From positions 62,001-126,000 of the forward strand of contig QFQX01000001.1 in the NCBI GenBank assembly GCA_003248775.1: a DNA stretch of 64,000 bases, written 5' to 3'. Made by a program: the position numbers and the translations under genes. The notes beneath the pieces were generated by a model. That model saw only the letters and a program-made list of their open reading frames with translations. It had not been told where the DNA came from and did not search any database. Shown one piece after another: positions 45,631 to 55,108 of the stretch. How positions within the stretch are numbered: the stretch's first letter is position 1; each line of letters opens with the position of its first letter. The stretch comes from Shinella sp. (GTDB lineage: Bacteria; Pseudomonadota; Alphaproteobacteria; Rhizobiales; Rhizobiaceae).

Positions 45631-46674
45631 TTATTCGAACCGGTCGATGATCGTAATGCCGTTTTCGGCAAAGCTGTCCATGGCCATCAAGGCGGGGACC
45701 GCTTCCGTCAGCGATATGTGCCTGCCGATCAGTTTCTGGGGCTGCAATGTGCCGGCTTCGATCATTGCGAGCATTGCGTCATAACGCCAGGACTGCATGC
45801 CATGGCTGCCATAGATCTCCAGCTCGTGGGCGATGACGCGGTCCATGGGCAGCGATGGCGTCGCGTGATTGGCGAGCATCAGGCCGACCTGTACGTGACG
45901 GCCGCGCCGGCGCAGGTTGACGATCGAATTGCAGCAGGTGGTGGGATGTCCGAGCGCATCGATGGAGACATGAACACCGCCGCCGGTCGCATCGCGCACG
46001 GCAACGGGTACGTCCGTCTCCCGCGTCGAATTGATCGTAACGGAAGCGCCGAGCGAGCGGGCCAGAGCGAGTTTTTCCTCGGAGATGTCTATCGCCACGA
46101 CGTTGGCGCCGAGCGCCTTGCCGATCATGATGGCGGAAAGGCCGACGCCGCCGCAGCCGTGCACGGCCAGCCACTCGCCGCCCTTGAGCCGTCCCTGATC
46201 GACGACGGCACGGAAGGAGGTTGCGAAACGGCAGCCGAGACTTGCCGCTGTTGCGTCATCGATTGCATCGGGGAGTTTCACGAGATTGTGGTCGGCGTAA
46301 TCGAGCGCCATGAGCTCGGCATAGCTGCCCCAATGGGTGAAGCCGGGCTGGAACTGTCCCTCGCAGACCTGGCTGTTGCCCGATTTGCATTCGTAGCAAT
46401 GGCCGCAGCCGGAGACGAAAGGTACGGTCACGCGGTCGCCGACCTTGAAGCGCTTCACTTCCGGCCCGACGGCCTCGACCACACCGGCGAATTCGTGGCC
46501 GGGGACATGCGGCAGGTTGATATCGGAGTCGTGTCCCATCCAGCCGTGCCAGTCACTGCGGCAGAGGCCTGTCGCGGTGACGCTGAGGACGACACCGGCT
46601 TGCGGCGGAGACGGATCGGGAACGTCGATCACTTCAGGGGATTCGCCAAAACGCTCGTAAAGCATCGCCTTCAT
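45631..46674 (-). CDS. zinc-dependent alcohol dehydrogenase
   Basis: A 347-residue medium-chain dehydrogenase/reductase. Catalytic zinc ligands are seen in TGLCRSDWH and PGHEFAG; the structural zinc site is CGHCYECKSGNSQVC. The nucleotide-binding motif is HGCGGVGLSAIMIGKALGANVVAID, ending in Asp, so NAD is preferred over NADP. Substrate is unknown; it may act on an alcohol or polyol. It is on the same strand, 60 bp after the CocE/NonD hydrolase, so it may belong to the same transcription unit. Confidence 0.87.
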   Translation of the reverse strand: MKAMLYERFGESPEVIDVPDPSPPQAGVVLSVTATGLCRSDWHGWMGHDSDINLPHVPGHEFAGVVEAVGPEVKRFKVGDRVTVPFVSGCGHCYECKSGNSQVCEGQFQPGFTHWGSYAELMALDYADHNLVKLPDAIDDATAASLGCRFATSFRAVVDQGRLKGGEWLAVHGCGGVGLSAIMIGKALGANVVAIDISEEKLALARSLGASVTINSTRETDVPVAVRDATGGGVHVSIDALGHPTTCCNSIVNLRRRGRHVQVGLMLANHATPSLPMDRVIAHELEIYGSHGMQSWRYDAMLAMIEAGTLQPQKLIGRHISLTEAVPALMAMDSFAENGITIIDRFE

Positions 46675-46733
46675 GAAACTCTCCTTCAGACTCGCCGCCG
46701 AGATTCCGGCGGCGAGGCATCAAAGCACGTCGA

Positions 46734-48734
46734 TCACATGAAATCACGTGCGATACGGCGCTCGAAATGTCGCTCAAAGACAAGTGCATCGTCTTCGTGG
46801 GCCGTCACATGCGCCTCGATCAGCCATTCGGTCTTGGTGCAGGTCATGGTCGAGGTAGCGACCGAGCGAACCGTCCAGCCGGGACGAACCATATCGCAGG
46901 TCCAGGTCGAGGTTCCCGACATGGACAGCGGATCACCGGGCGTGATCGACCAGGCTTCCTCGCGGATCTGGCGGGTGGAGAGGCCGGTATCCGGGTGTTC
47001 GGAAAGGCCTGTATCCTCCAGCAGATAGTAGGTCGTGCTGTTGCCGGAGAGATCGCGCAGCACCTGCCGCTGGGTCTCGCCCGGTTCATGGCTGATGTAT
47101 TTCGGCAGCGGGTCCGGATTGTCCGGCTCCTTCACCGCGATTTCGTCATGGGCGCCGAGGAGGGGCAGGGCGAGCGACAGGCTTGCCGTGTCGACTGTCA
47201 GCCCCGGATCGAAGGGTGCCGGCAGCACCATCGGCCAATAGGCGGTCGAAAGCGCGAGGCGGATCCTGTGACCGGCTCGGAAACGATAACCGCAGGCGTC
47301 GAGCGTCACGGTTACCTTGACCTTCTTGCCATGCGGCATCGCCTTGGGATTTTCATTGCTTTCGCGATGCGCCAGATTGAGGACACCGAACGAAACGCGA
47401 TAGGCGGTGCCATCGGGATGGACATCGACGACGCGGGCAATCAGGTTGGCCCAGTCCGCGTCGCAGGCCACTTCCAAGGTCATAACGGGACGGCCGAGGT
47501 AATCGACATCCTGCGGGAGCGGCGCCGTCTCGAAGCAGAGGGAACCGGCGTCGTCGCTGCGCTGGTCGATGGTCATTTCCGCATCGGGCTTCAGGGTGAA
47601 CCATTCGCCTGAGGCCGTGCCGGTATCGAGCGGCGATTTCAGGAAGATGTCTCCCGCGCCTGCTCCAGCCGGATTGCCGGTGACGAGTGCTCCATGGGCG
47701 TCGACTGCGAAGGACTGATATTCCGGTTCGCTCCATGCCGCCTTGGCGATCCAGCGGCCGGGGTCGAAGTCGCGGCGTGGGGCGGGGCGGATGCCGTCCA
47801 TGATATAGGCGCGAACCTGCGGCGTATCCTCGATGCCGTTCGTTTCGTCACGCAGCCAGCGGTTCCACCAGCGGATCGCTTCGCCGAGGAAATCGGCACG
47901 GGGCTTCGGCCAGGCGAAATGCGGATATTTGTGGACCCATGGGCCGATCAGTGCCTTGGCCTTGGGGCCGAGGCCTTCCGCTGCCTTGAGCGGCGTGTTG
48001 CGATAGCCGTCCGCCCAGCCGGCGATCACCAGAGCAGGCACCTGGAAGGCGGAGAAGTCTTCGCAGATCGAGCCGTGTTTCCAGAAGTCGTCACGGCGCT
48101 GGTGTGAAAGCCATTCCTCCATGAAGAAGGGTTCGTTTTCCAGTCGTTCCAGCCACATTTCCTTCCAGCGGTCGCCGGCGAGCGCCGGGTCCGGCGAGCG
48201 GGCCTGATAGCCCTGCATGGTCGCCGCCCAGGAAAGCTGGGCCGAGAGATGGCAGCCGTCCTTGTAGTGGATATCGTCGTTGTAGCGGTCGGTGGTCGAG
48301 GCGATCGAGATGACCGCTTTGAGCGCAGGCGGCCGCATCGCGGCCACCTGCAGGCAGTTGAAGCCGCCCCAGGAAATTCCCATCATGCCGACCGAACCGT
48401 TCGACCACGGCTGCTCGGCGATCCAGGCGATGAGTTCGCAGGCGTTGGCGAGTTCCAGCGGGGTGTACTCGCCATCGATCACGCCATCCGATTCTCCGGA
48501 ACCCCTGATGTCGACGCGGACGCCGGCAATGCCGGCCTCCGCGAAAGACGGATAGGTCGACTCGTCGCGCAGGCAGGTTCCGTCGCGCTTGCGATAAGGC
48601 AGGAACTCGAAAACCGCCGGCACGGGATCGGTTTCCGCCCCGTCCGGCATCCAGATGCGCGCGGCAAGACGTGTGCCGTCCTTCAGGACGATCCACTGGT
48701 TCTCGATGACTTGGAATGGGCGTATGCCAGACAT
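46734..48734 (-). CDS. CocE/NonD-family hydrolase
   Basis: A 666-residue serine hydrolase of the X-Pro dipeptidyl-peptidase/cocaine esterase type. The alpha/beta domain shows the oxyanion segment FEFLPYRKRDGT, the nucleophile motif GISWGGFN, and probable Asp and His in the GWADGYRNTP and GPWVHKYPHFAW segments. A C-terminal jelly-roll (DYLGRPVMTLEVACDADWAN and CGYRFRAGHRIRLALSTAYWP) is complete. It cleaves esters or amides of bulky acids. Its gene follows SBP 48758 by about 23 bp, so it may act on the solute imported by that binding protein. Confidence 0.88.
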   Translation of the reverse strand: MSGIRPFQVIENQWIVLKDGTRLAARIWMPDGAETDPVPAVFEFLPYRKRDGTCLRDESTYPSFAEAGIAGVRVDIRGSGESDGVIDGEYTPLELANACELIAWIAEQPWSNGSVGMMGISWGGFNCLQVAAMRPPALKAVISIASTTDRYNDDIHYKDGCHLSAQLSWAATMQGYQARSPDPALAGDRWKEMWLERLENEPFFMEEWLSHQRRDDFWKHGSICEDFSAFQVPALVIAGWADGYRNTPLKAAEGLGPKAKALIGPWVHKYPHFAWPKPRADFLGEAIRWWNRWLRDETNGIEDTPQVRAYIMDGIRPAPRRDFDPGRWIAKAAWSEPEYQSFAVDAHGALVTGNPAGAGAGDIFLKSPLDTGTASGEWFTLKPDAEMTIDQRSDDAGSLCFETAPLPQDVDYLGRPVMTLEVACDADWANLIARVVDVHPDGTAYRVSFGVLNLAHRESNENPKAMPHGKKVKVTVTLDACGYRFRAGHRIRLALSTAYWPMVLPAPFDPGLTVDTASLSLALPLLGAHDEIAVKEPDNPDPLPKYISHEPGETQRQVLRDLSGNSTTYYLLEDTGLSEHPDTGLSTRQIREEAWSITPGDPLSMSGTSTWTCDMVRPGWTVRSVATSTMTCTKTEWLIEAHVTAHEDDALVFERHFERRIARDFM

Positions 48735-48757
48735 GATGGACTTCCTATCCTGCGTTC

Positions 48758-50347
48758 TCAGGCGTCGAACCAGACGCGGCTACCGATATAGCCGTTCGAC
48801 ATGTCATTACCGATATCATCGACAAAGCCCTTGAGCGTGTTCGAAGCCGCCATGATGTAGTCGTTGAACACCGGCAGGATCAGGCCGCCTTCATCGCGAA
48901 CCATCAGCGCCATGCTGTGGTAGAGCGCCTTGCGCTTTGTGTCGTCGAGTTCGGAGCGTGCTTCGAGCAGCATCTTGTCGAAATCCTCGCGCTTGAAACG
49001 GGTGTCATTCCATTCCGCGGTCGAGAGATAGGAGGTGGAATAGCGGGAATCCTGTGTCGGGCGGCCGCCCCAGTAGGATGCGCAGAAGGGCTGGGCGTTC
49101 CAGACGTTGGTCCAGTAGCCGTCTTCCGGCTCGCGCTTCACCTCCATCTCGATGCCGGCCTTCTTGGCGCTTTCCTGGAAGAGGATGGCGGCATCGACAG
49201 CGCCTGGGAAGGCCGCGTCGGACGTGCGAAGCAGGACCGGGCGGTCGAGGCCGGACTTCTTGAAGTGGAAGGCCGCCTTGTCCGGATCATACATACGCTG
49301 CTCGATGTTTTCTGGCGCGAGAGCATAGTTGCCGTTGACCGGATAATCGTTGCCGAGCGTACCGAAGCCACCGAGAACCTGATCGAGGATCGCCTGACGG
49401 TCGACGGCGTATTTCAGGGCAAGACGCAGGTCGTTGTTGTCGAACGGTGCGGTGTCGCAATGCATCAGGAAGCTGTAGAAGCCCTTGCCCGAACTGCGCA
49501 CGATCTCGACCTTCGGGGCGCGCTTGAGGAGCGGCACGGTCTTCGGATCGACGGTGTTGATGAAGTGGACCTGACCGGAGGAGAGAGCAGCGATGCGGGC
49601 CGTCGCATCGTTCATGACGATGATCTCGACGCTGTCGACAAAACCGCGATCGGAGCGCCAGTCGCTTGCGTTCTTCTCGAAGGTCGCACGGACGCCTGCC
49701 TCGAAGCTCTTCAGCACATAGGGGCCGGTGCCGATGGCGGCGGCCGGGTTCTCGACGCCGCCCTTGGGCTGGATGAGCAGGTGGTAGTCGGTCAGCATCA
49801 GCGGCAGGTCGGCATTGCCTTCCTTGAGCGTCAGGACGAGATCGCCGGCCTTTTCTTCAATGGCGGTGATGGAGGAGAGCAGGCCGAGCGCACCGGACTT
49901 GGAGTTTGCATCGGAGTGGCGCTTCAGCGTGGCGACGATGTCGGAGACGGTCATCTTGCTGCCGTCATGGAAGGCGACGTCGCTGCGGATCTTGAAGGTC
50001 CAGACGGAGGCGTCGGCGGAAGGCTCCCACGAGGTGGCGAGTGCTGGTAGCGGAGCGCCGGTCTTCGGATCCGACTCGACGAGGGTGTCGCCCCAGAGGC
50101 GGCCGACCACGAAGAGAACGGAGGCGCTGTAGCTTGCGGGGTCGAGCACGTCGCTCGTCGCGCCGCCCTTGAGGCCGAGCTTGAGATGGCCGCCGCGCTT
50201 GGCTTCCTGTGCCCGCGCGGACTGGGGAAGAAGGGCGCCGCCGAAGGCAGCAAGGCCGCCAAGGGCCGCCGTGCCGCCGAGGAAACCGCGGCGGCTGACG
50301 CTCGCAGGCAGGATGAGGCTTTTGGTGTTTCTGGTGAAGTCGGACAT
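48758..50347 (-). CDS. peptide-type ABC transporter substrate-binding protein (paralog 1)
   Basis: A 529-residue family 5 binding protein. The N-terminus carries a Tat-type twin-arginine motif, SRRGFLGG, then a hydrophobic stretch and SARAQE cleavage site. The mature part opens KRGGHLKLGLKGGATSDVLDP. It is strikingly like the binding protein at 56218: same length and many identical segments, for example GQVHFINTVDPKTVALLKRAP-type and DDLRLALKYAVDRQ-like stretches. It is not directly linked to permeases and is divergent from the HTH regulator. It may feed the permeases at 54281-56109 with a related solute. Confidence 0.88.
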   Translation of the reverse strand: MSDFTRNTKSLILPASVSRRGFLGGTAALGGLAAFGGALLPQSARAQEAKRGGHLKLGLKGGATSDVLDPASYSASVLFVVGRLWGDTLVESDPKTGAPLPALATSWEPSADASVWTFKIRSDVAFHDGSKMTVSDIVATLKRHSDANSKSGALGLLSSITAIEEKAGDLVLTLKEGNADLPLMLTDYHLLIQPKGGVENPAAAIGTGPYVLKSFEAGVRATFEKNASDWRSDRGFVDSVEIIVMNDATARIAALSSGQVHFINTVDPKTVPLLKRAPKVEIVRSSGKGFYSFLMHCDTAPFDNNDLRLALKYAVDRQAILDQVLGGFGTLGNDYPVNGNYALAPENIEQRMYDPDKAAFHFKKSGLDRPVLLRTSDAAFPGAVDAAILFQESAKKAGIEMEVKREPEDGYWTNVWNAQPFCASYWGGRPTQDSRYSTSYLSTAEWNDTRFKREDFDKMLLEARSELDDTKRKALYHSMALMVRDEGGLILPVFNDYIMAASNTLKGFVDDIGNDMSNGYIGSRVWFDA

Positions 50348-50447
50348 GGTCGGTTCCCCTTTTTGTTTCAAATCCGGGGCTGACCGTATCGCGGCAAATG
50401 CGGCGCGCAATTTCGCTATCTGACGCTCTTTTAAGCTGGTTTACGCT

Positions 50448-51272
50448 ATGTATCCTGTGTTCAATTCGCGCATGGAATCGAAAATGGATGCCCTTGTCGA
50501 AAACCTCCGGACAGCTTGCTCGACACAACGCTCGATCTCCCAGGTGTGCCGGGAGATCGGCATTAACCGCCAGCAGTTCAATCGCTACATCAATGGCGAG
50601 GCAAAGCCATCTGCCCACAATCTGGCGCGGATCGCTGCGTTCTTCGGCCTGACGCCGGCCGATTTCCAGCTGCCGGAGCGTTCCTTCGGACAGAAGCTGC
50701 GCAGGCCTTCACTCGGGGGAGCGGAGGGCGTCGTCGATGTCTTCCAGGGATTTCCGGGCGATATCGCAGCGTTGCGTCGGCATGTCGGATATTACCAGAC
50801 GTATCATCTGTCGCCGTCGTGGCCGGGGCTGGTGGTCTGTTCCTACAGCAGGCTTTACGAGGAAGAGGGCCTGATCCGGGTTCGCTCGGTGGAGCGTATT
50901 CGCGACGCGGAGCGGGAGATCCTGCAATTTTCTAAATATGTCGGGCTGGCTGCCTTCTGGCGTAACCGCATCTTCATCACCGAGCGCAACATCGGCCGCA
51001 ACACGATGCTATCACAGACGATCCTGATGCCATTCGAAGCGCATCAGCGGGTCTATCTGCGCGGCACGACAATGGGCGTGTCGTGGCGAAAGGAGAACCT
51101 GCCTTATGCATCGCGGATGATCTGGCGCTATATCGGGCGGGAACCGGATATCCGCCAGATGCTGTCGCGCTGCGGTGTCCAGCCGCTTTCATCACGGCAT
51201 CTGCCGCCGACGGTCAGGACCTTTCTCGAGGGGCCGTCGGCAGACGTTCTCACGGTGCCGACGGAATATTGA
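50448..51272 (+). CDS. HTH (XRE-type) transcriptional regulator
   Basis: A 274-residue protein. The N-terminal helix-turn-helix is ISQVCREIGINRQQFNRYINGEAKPSAHNLARIAAFFGLTPADF; the rest (about 200 residues, YYQTYHLSPSWPGLVVCSYSRLYEEEGLIRVR) is an effector-like domain I do not recognise. It is divergent from binding protein paralog 1 with 100 bp between starts, an arrangement that suggests direct control of that gene and possibly of the wider carnitine cluster. An alternative start is the ATG at 50472. Confidence 0.83.
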   Translation: MYPVFNSRMESKMDALVENLRTACSTQRSISQVCREIGINRQQFNRYINGEAKPSAHNLARIAAFFGLTPADFQLPERSFGQKLRRPSLGGAEGVVDVFQGFPGDIAALRRHVGYYQTYHLSPSWPGLVVCSYSRLYEEEGLIRVRSVERIRDAEREILQFSKYVGLAAFWRNRIFITERNIGRNTMLSQTILMPFEAHQRVYLRGTTMGVSWRKENLPYASRMIWRYIGREPDIRQMLSRCGVQPLSSRHLPPTVRTFLEGPSADVLTVPTEY

Positions 51273-51313
51273 ATCAGGCCGGCATCTCCTTTGCTCATGC
51301 TGTCTGAGCGGCT

Positions 51314-52462
51314 TCAGGTAATGCCGCCTGTGTGTCTGACCTTTCCGGTCTCGGGTGAAAGCATTGCGCTAAGCCGCCGGCCGAGGGTCATGGAGGGAAC
51401 CTCCACGCATTTGTAGGCCAGGGCGGCGACCGGCATGATGATGGCAAGGGCCGCGACGATGATGAGCGCGGGATGAACCTCACCGTAGTACCAGCGAAAC
51501 AGGAACAGCAGGATCGGAAGATGAAACAGGTAGAGGCTGTAGGAGACCCTGCCCAGCCACTGGCAACCATCATGCTCCAGCGCCGTGCGGAACCCGTTGT
51601 TGCCGAGGGCGGCGGCAATCACCAAGATCGACGCAAGGCCATAGAGAAGCTCGGCTCCCGGCAGACCGGGCGGCACGGCGAACAACGTGAAGGCAAGCGC
51701 CACCCCGCTCCATAGCGCTGGCCGGCTGAGATAGGACACGGCCTCCATGATACGATCCCTGTCGATCGCCATTTGCGCTCCGATGGCAAAGAACAGGGTA
51801 TAGACAGCGGTATCGAGGAGCGACCGCGTCAGAGGATCCGGCCGAAGCAGGATGATGATTGCGGTTGCAACCAGCCAGATCATGAAGAACGACGGCAGCG
51901 CTACCCGTCTGGCGCGGATGAGAAAGAGCGCGATCAGGGGAAAGATCAGCGAAATCCGCATCTCATGCACCAGGCTCCACATGACGTTGTTGAGGTCCAT
52001 GGTGGATGGCGTGCCGAGCATCAGGAGATGGACGAGAATGAAACGGAAGCTGACCGGTTCCGTCCATGATTTCAGGTTGAACCACTCGCTCAGTCCCTGG
52101 ATGGGTCCCGTTGGTGCGAGCGAGGCAAGCACTGCCGCAAAAGCGATGGAAACCGCGAAGGGGATATAAATACGGCAAAATCGCTTCACCAGATAGCCGG
52201 TATAGGGAACCGTCCGGCCGGCAGCAAAGGGCAGGGCGAGCACGAAACCGCTCAAAATGAAGAAAAGAATGACGGCAGGCCTTCCGCCCACAATGGTGCG
52301 CAGCGGCGAATAGCGCAGATAGGTAACCGGGTCCAGCCAGACCGGAAGGCTGGAGAGATCCAGCGGCAAGATAGCCTGCGGGAAGATCAGAAAGATATGG
52401 TGAAGAACCACGGTCAAGGCCGCGATGCCCCGAAGGGAGTCCAGTGAAATAAACCGTATCAT
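51314..52462 (-). CDS. membrane acyltransferase (acyltransferase 3 family)
   Basis: A 382-residue membrane protein with about ten transmembrane helices. The signature is RFISLDSLRGIAALTVVLHHIFLIF, with the catalytic-type His in the first helix, and GRPAVILFFILSGFVLALPF. Family members acylate cell-surface polysaccharide, peptidoglycan or lipids (for example NodX, OafA). It lies between the two parts of the quaternary-amine cluster but is not obviously part of it. An upstream palindrome at 52568-52589 may be an operator. Confidence 0.85.
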   Translation of the reverse strand: MIRFISLDSLRGIAALTVVLHHIFLIFPQAILPLDLSSLPVWLDPVTYLRYSPLRTIVGGRPAVILFFILSGFVLALPFAAGRTVPYTGYLVKRFCRIYIPFAVSIAFAAVLASLAPTGPIQGLSEWFNLKSWTEPVSFRFILVHLLMLGTPSTMDLNNVMWSLVHEMRISLIFPLIALFLIRARRVALPSFFMIWLVATAIIILLRPDPLTRSLLDTAVYTLFFAIGAQMAIDRDRIMEAVSYLSRPALWSGVALAFTLFAVPPGLPGAELLYGLASILVIAAALGNNGFRTALEHDGCQWLGRVSYSLYLFHLPILLFLFRWYYGEVHPALIIVAALAIIMPVAALAYKCVEVPSMTLGRRLSAMLSPETGKVRHTGGIT

Positions 52463-52567
52463 CACAAATGGATGCTCCCAAAAAACCGCACTCAATGATG
52501 AAGCATATGGTTGAGTATATGTGTATCTGATACCTATGGTTTAAGACTATTCCAATGCATTGCCGCA

Positions 52568-52589
52568 TTGCAACAAATGTTTGCTGCAA
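52568..52589. promoter_or_regulatory. 22-bp near-palindrome, possible operator
   Basis: TTGCAACAAAT and GTTTGCTGCAA form a 22-bp palindrome with one mismatch, about 105 bp upstream of the acyltransferase start and 67 bp after the end of the ATPase gene. It could be a regulator-binding site; the regulator is unknown. Confidence 0.35.
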
Positions 52590-52656
52590 GTGCAGATTAT
52601 ATTGGTCTGCGGCTCTTCAACTTTTGACGTATAAAAATGCCGGATGAAGCAGATGT

Positions 52657-54288
52657 TCAGTTTCCGGCGCTTGCCATCTTTCGTGTCGCCAACGCCTTTT
52701 CCAGCCAGCCGATCTCCATTTCGGGGACGGATTTGAGGAGAAGGTCGGTGTAGTCGTCGAAGGGAGGCTCGAGCACCCTGGACTTCGGACCGAAGCGCAC
52801 AAGGCGCCCCTTGTGCATCACTGCCACGCTGTCGGCGATGGCGCGGACAATGGCAATGTCATGGGTGATGAAGACGTAGGAAAGCTGGGTTTCTTCCTGC
52901 AGGCGCATGAGGAGTTTCAGGATGCCCTCTGCCACCAGCGGATCGAGGGCCGAGGTCGGTTCGTCGCAGAGGAGCAGTTCGGGCTTCGCTGCGAGCGCCC
53001 GGGCAATCGCCACGCGCTGCTTCTGGCCGCCTGAAAGCTCCGCCGGGAAACGATCGACGAAGCCGGAGCCCATTTCGATCTGTTCCAGCAGTTCCTTCAC
53101 CCGGGCGGTCTTCGCCGCGCCGTGGAGGCCGTAATAGAAGGTCAGTGGCCGTCCGATGATGTCGCGCACGGTCTGGCGCGGGTTCATCGCCGTATCGGCC
53201 ATCTGGTAGATGAGCTGGATGCGGCGCAGATCATCGCGCGAGCGGCCGGCAAGCGCCGGCGGCAATTGGCGTCCGTCGAAGCTGATGCTGCCCTGAAGCG
53301 GGGGCAGGAGGCCGGTAATGACACGGGCGAGCGTCGACTTGCCCGAGCCGCTTTCGCCGACGACGGCCAGCGTCTGGCCCTTCGGCAAATGCAGCGAGAC
53401 ATCGTGCAGAACCCGGAAGCCGTTCGGATAACCGGCCGTGATGTTCTCGACCTTGAGCAGCGCGCTCGACTGTTCCGCGGCTTCGTCCTTTTTCGCCTGA
53501 CGGACATTCACCAGAGCGCGGGTGTACTCCTGCCGTGGCTCCTCGATAATCTGCTGCGCGGTGCCGTATTCGATGGTCTTGCCGTGGCGCAGCACCATGA
53601 TGTCGTCGGAGATCTGCGCGACGACCGCGAGGTCATGGGTGATGTAGAGTGCTGCGGTGTGGGTTTCCTCGATGGCGTGCTTGATCGCTGCCAGCACGTC
53701 GATCTGGGTGGTGACGTCGAGGGCCGTCGTCGGCTCGTCGAAGACGATCAGTTCGGGGTTCGGGCAGAGCGCCATGGCCGTCATGGCGCGCTGCAGCTGA
53801 CCGCCGGATACCTGATGCGGATAACGGTCGCCGAAGTGCGCCGGGTCGGGCAGTCCTAGAACGCCGAAGAGGTAGATGGCGCGGGCGCGGGCTTCCTCGA
53901 CGGTCATCAGCCTGTGGGTGAGCGTCGCCTCGATCACCTGATCGCCCAGCTTGTGGGCGGGGTTGAAGGCGGCTGCGGCGGATTGCGCCACATAACAGAC
54001 GCGGGCGCCGCGCACCTTGCGGATACCGCCCTTGTCGAGCGCCAGAATGTTATCGCCGTCCAGCAGCACTTCGCCGCCGGTGATGCGCACGCCGCCTCGG
54101 CCATAGGCCAGCGCCGACAGGCCGATGGTGGACTTGCCGGCGCCGGATTCGCCGATCAGGCCGAGAACCTTGCCTTTCTGCAGATCGAAGGAGACGCCTT
54201 CGACGATGGTGACATTCTTCGGCGGCTCGCCCGGCGGATAGCTGGTGGCTTCGATCTTGAGATTGCGGACGGAAAGAAGTTCAGGCAT
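52657..54288 (-). CDS. ABC transporter ATPase with two nucleotide-binding domains (DppD-DppF fusion)
   Basis: A 543-residue protein with two ATP-binding cassettes in tandem. First: GESGAGKSTIGLSAL, VSGGQLQRAMTAMAL, IVFDEPTTALDVTTQ and the His of LYITHDLAVV. Second: GESGSGKSTLARVI, LSGGQKQRVAIARAL, LLCDEPTSALDPLV and VFITHDIAIV. It energises uptake through the DppC- and DppB-like permeases upstream. Its start overlaps the permease stop by 8 bp, so it belongs to the same operon. Both cassettes look intact. Confidence 0.92.
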   Translation of the reverse strand: MPELLSVRNLKIEATSYPPGEPPKNVTIVEGVSFDLQKGKVLGLIGESGAGKSTIGLSALAYGRGGVRITGGEVLLDGDNILALDKGGIRKVRGARVCYVAQSAAAAFNPAHKLGDQVIEATLTHRLMTVEEARARAIYLFGVLGLPDPAHFGDRYPHQVSGGQLQRAMTAMALCPNPELIVFDEPTTALDVTTQIDVLAAIKHAIEETHTAALYITHDLAVVAQISDDIMVLRHGKTIEYGTAQQIIEEPRQEYTRALVNVRQAKKDEAAEQSSALLKVENITAGYPNGFRVLHDVSLHLPKGQTLAVVGESGSGKSTLARVITGLLPPLQGSISFDGRQLPPALAGRSRDDLRRIQLIYQMADTAMNPRQTVRDIIGRPLTFYYGLHGAAKTARVKELLEQIEMGSGFVDRFPAELSGGQKQRVAIARALAAKPELLLCDEPTSALDPLVAEGILKLLMRLQEETQLSYVFITHDIAIVRAIADSVAVMHKGRLVRFGPKSRVLEPPFDDYTDLLLKSVPEMEIGWLEKALATRKMASAGN

Positions 54289-55108
54289 CGCCGCGGCCTC
54301 CCTTCAGGCTGGAGGTTCGTTTCAGCAGCCAGTCGACCACCAGGTTGACGCAGACTGCAAGGGCGGCGATGGCCGAGCCCGGAACGAGGGCTGCGGAAAT
54401 GCCGAAGATGATGCCGTCCTTGTTGTCCTTCACCATGCCGCCCCAGTCGGCGGCCGGCGGCTGGATGCCGAGGCCGAGGAAGGAGAGGGTGGAGAGGAAC
54501 AGGATGGAGAAGGCGAAGCGCAGGCCGAATTCGGCCAGAAGCGGCGAAAGCGTGTTGGGCAGGATTTCGCGGAAGATGATCCAGAGCTTGCCTTCGCCGC
54601 GAAGCCTTGCCGCCTCCACGAATTCCATGACCGCGACATCGAGCGCCACGGCGCGGCCGAGACGATAGACGCGGGTCGAGTCGAGGATCGCCATGACGAG
54701 GATCAGGACGAACAGGTTCTGCGGCAGCACGGCAAGAACCACCAGAGCGAAGATCAGCGTCGGGATCGACATCATCAGGTCGTTGAAGCGTGACAGCGTC
54801 TGGTCGATCAGGCCGCGCGACACTGCTGCCGTAAAGCTCAGGAAAATGCCGAGCGAGAAGGACAGCACGGTGGCGGCAAGCGCCACGAACAGGGTCGTGC
54901 GGGCGCCGAAGATCATGCGCGAAAGGAGGTCGCGGCCGAGATTGTCGGTGCCGAGCGGATAAGCGCCGCCCATCGGTTCCCAGACGCCGCCGACGATCTC
55001 GCGTTCGCCGAAGGGAGCGATGAAGGGGGCGAAGACAGCACAGATAAAGGCCAGGAGGATGCCGAGGATGCCGACCCAGGCGCTAACAGGGATATCTCTC
55101 AACCTCAT
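54281..55108 (-). CDS. ABC transporter permease, DppC type
   Basis: A 275-residue inner-membrane permease with about six helices. DppC signatures: PLGTDNLGRDLLSRMIFGARTTLFVALAAT and the EAA-like loop VEAARLRGEGKLWIIFREILPNTLSPLLAEFGLRF, which contacts the ATPase. It partners with the DppB-type permease, whose gene it overlaps by 4 bp. Confidence 0.91.
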   Translation of the reverse strand: MRLRDIPVSAWVGILGILLAFICAVFAPFIAPFGEREIVGGVWEPMGGAYPLGTDNLGRDLLSRMIFGARTTLFVALAATVLSFSLGIFLSFTAAVSRGLIDQTLSRFNDLMMSIPTLIFALVVLAVLPQNLFVLILVMAILDSTRVYRLGRAVALDVAVMEFVEAARLRGEGKLWIIFREILPNTLSPLLAEFGLRFAFSILFLSTLSFLGLGIQPPAADWGGMVKDNKDGIIFGISAALVPGSAIAALAVCVNLVVDWLLKRTSSLKGGRGDA

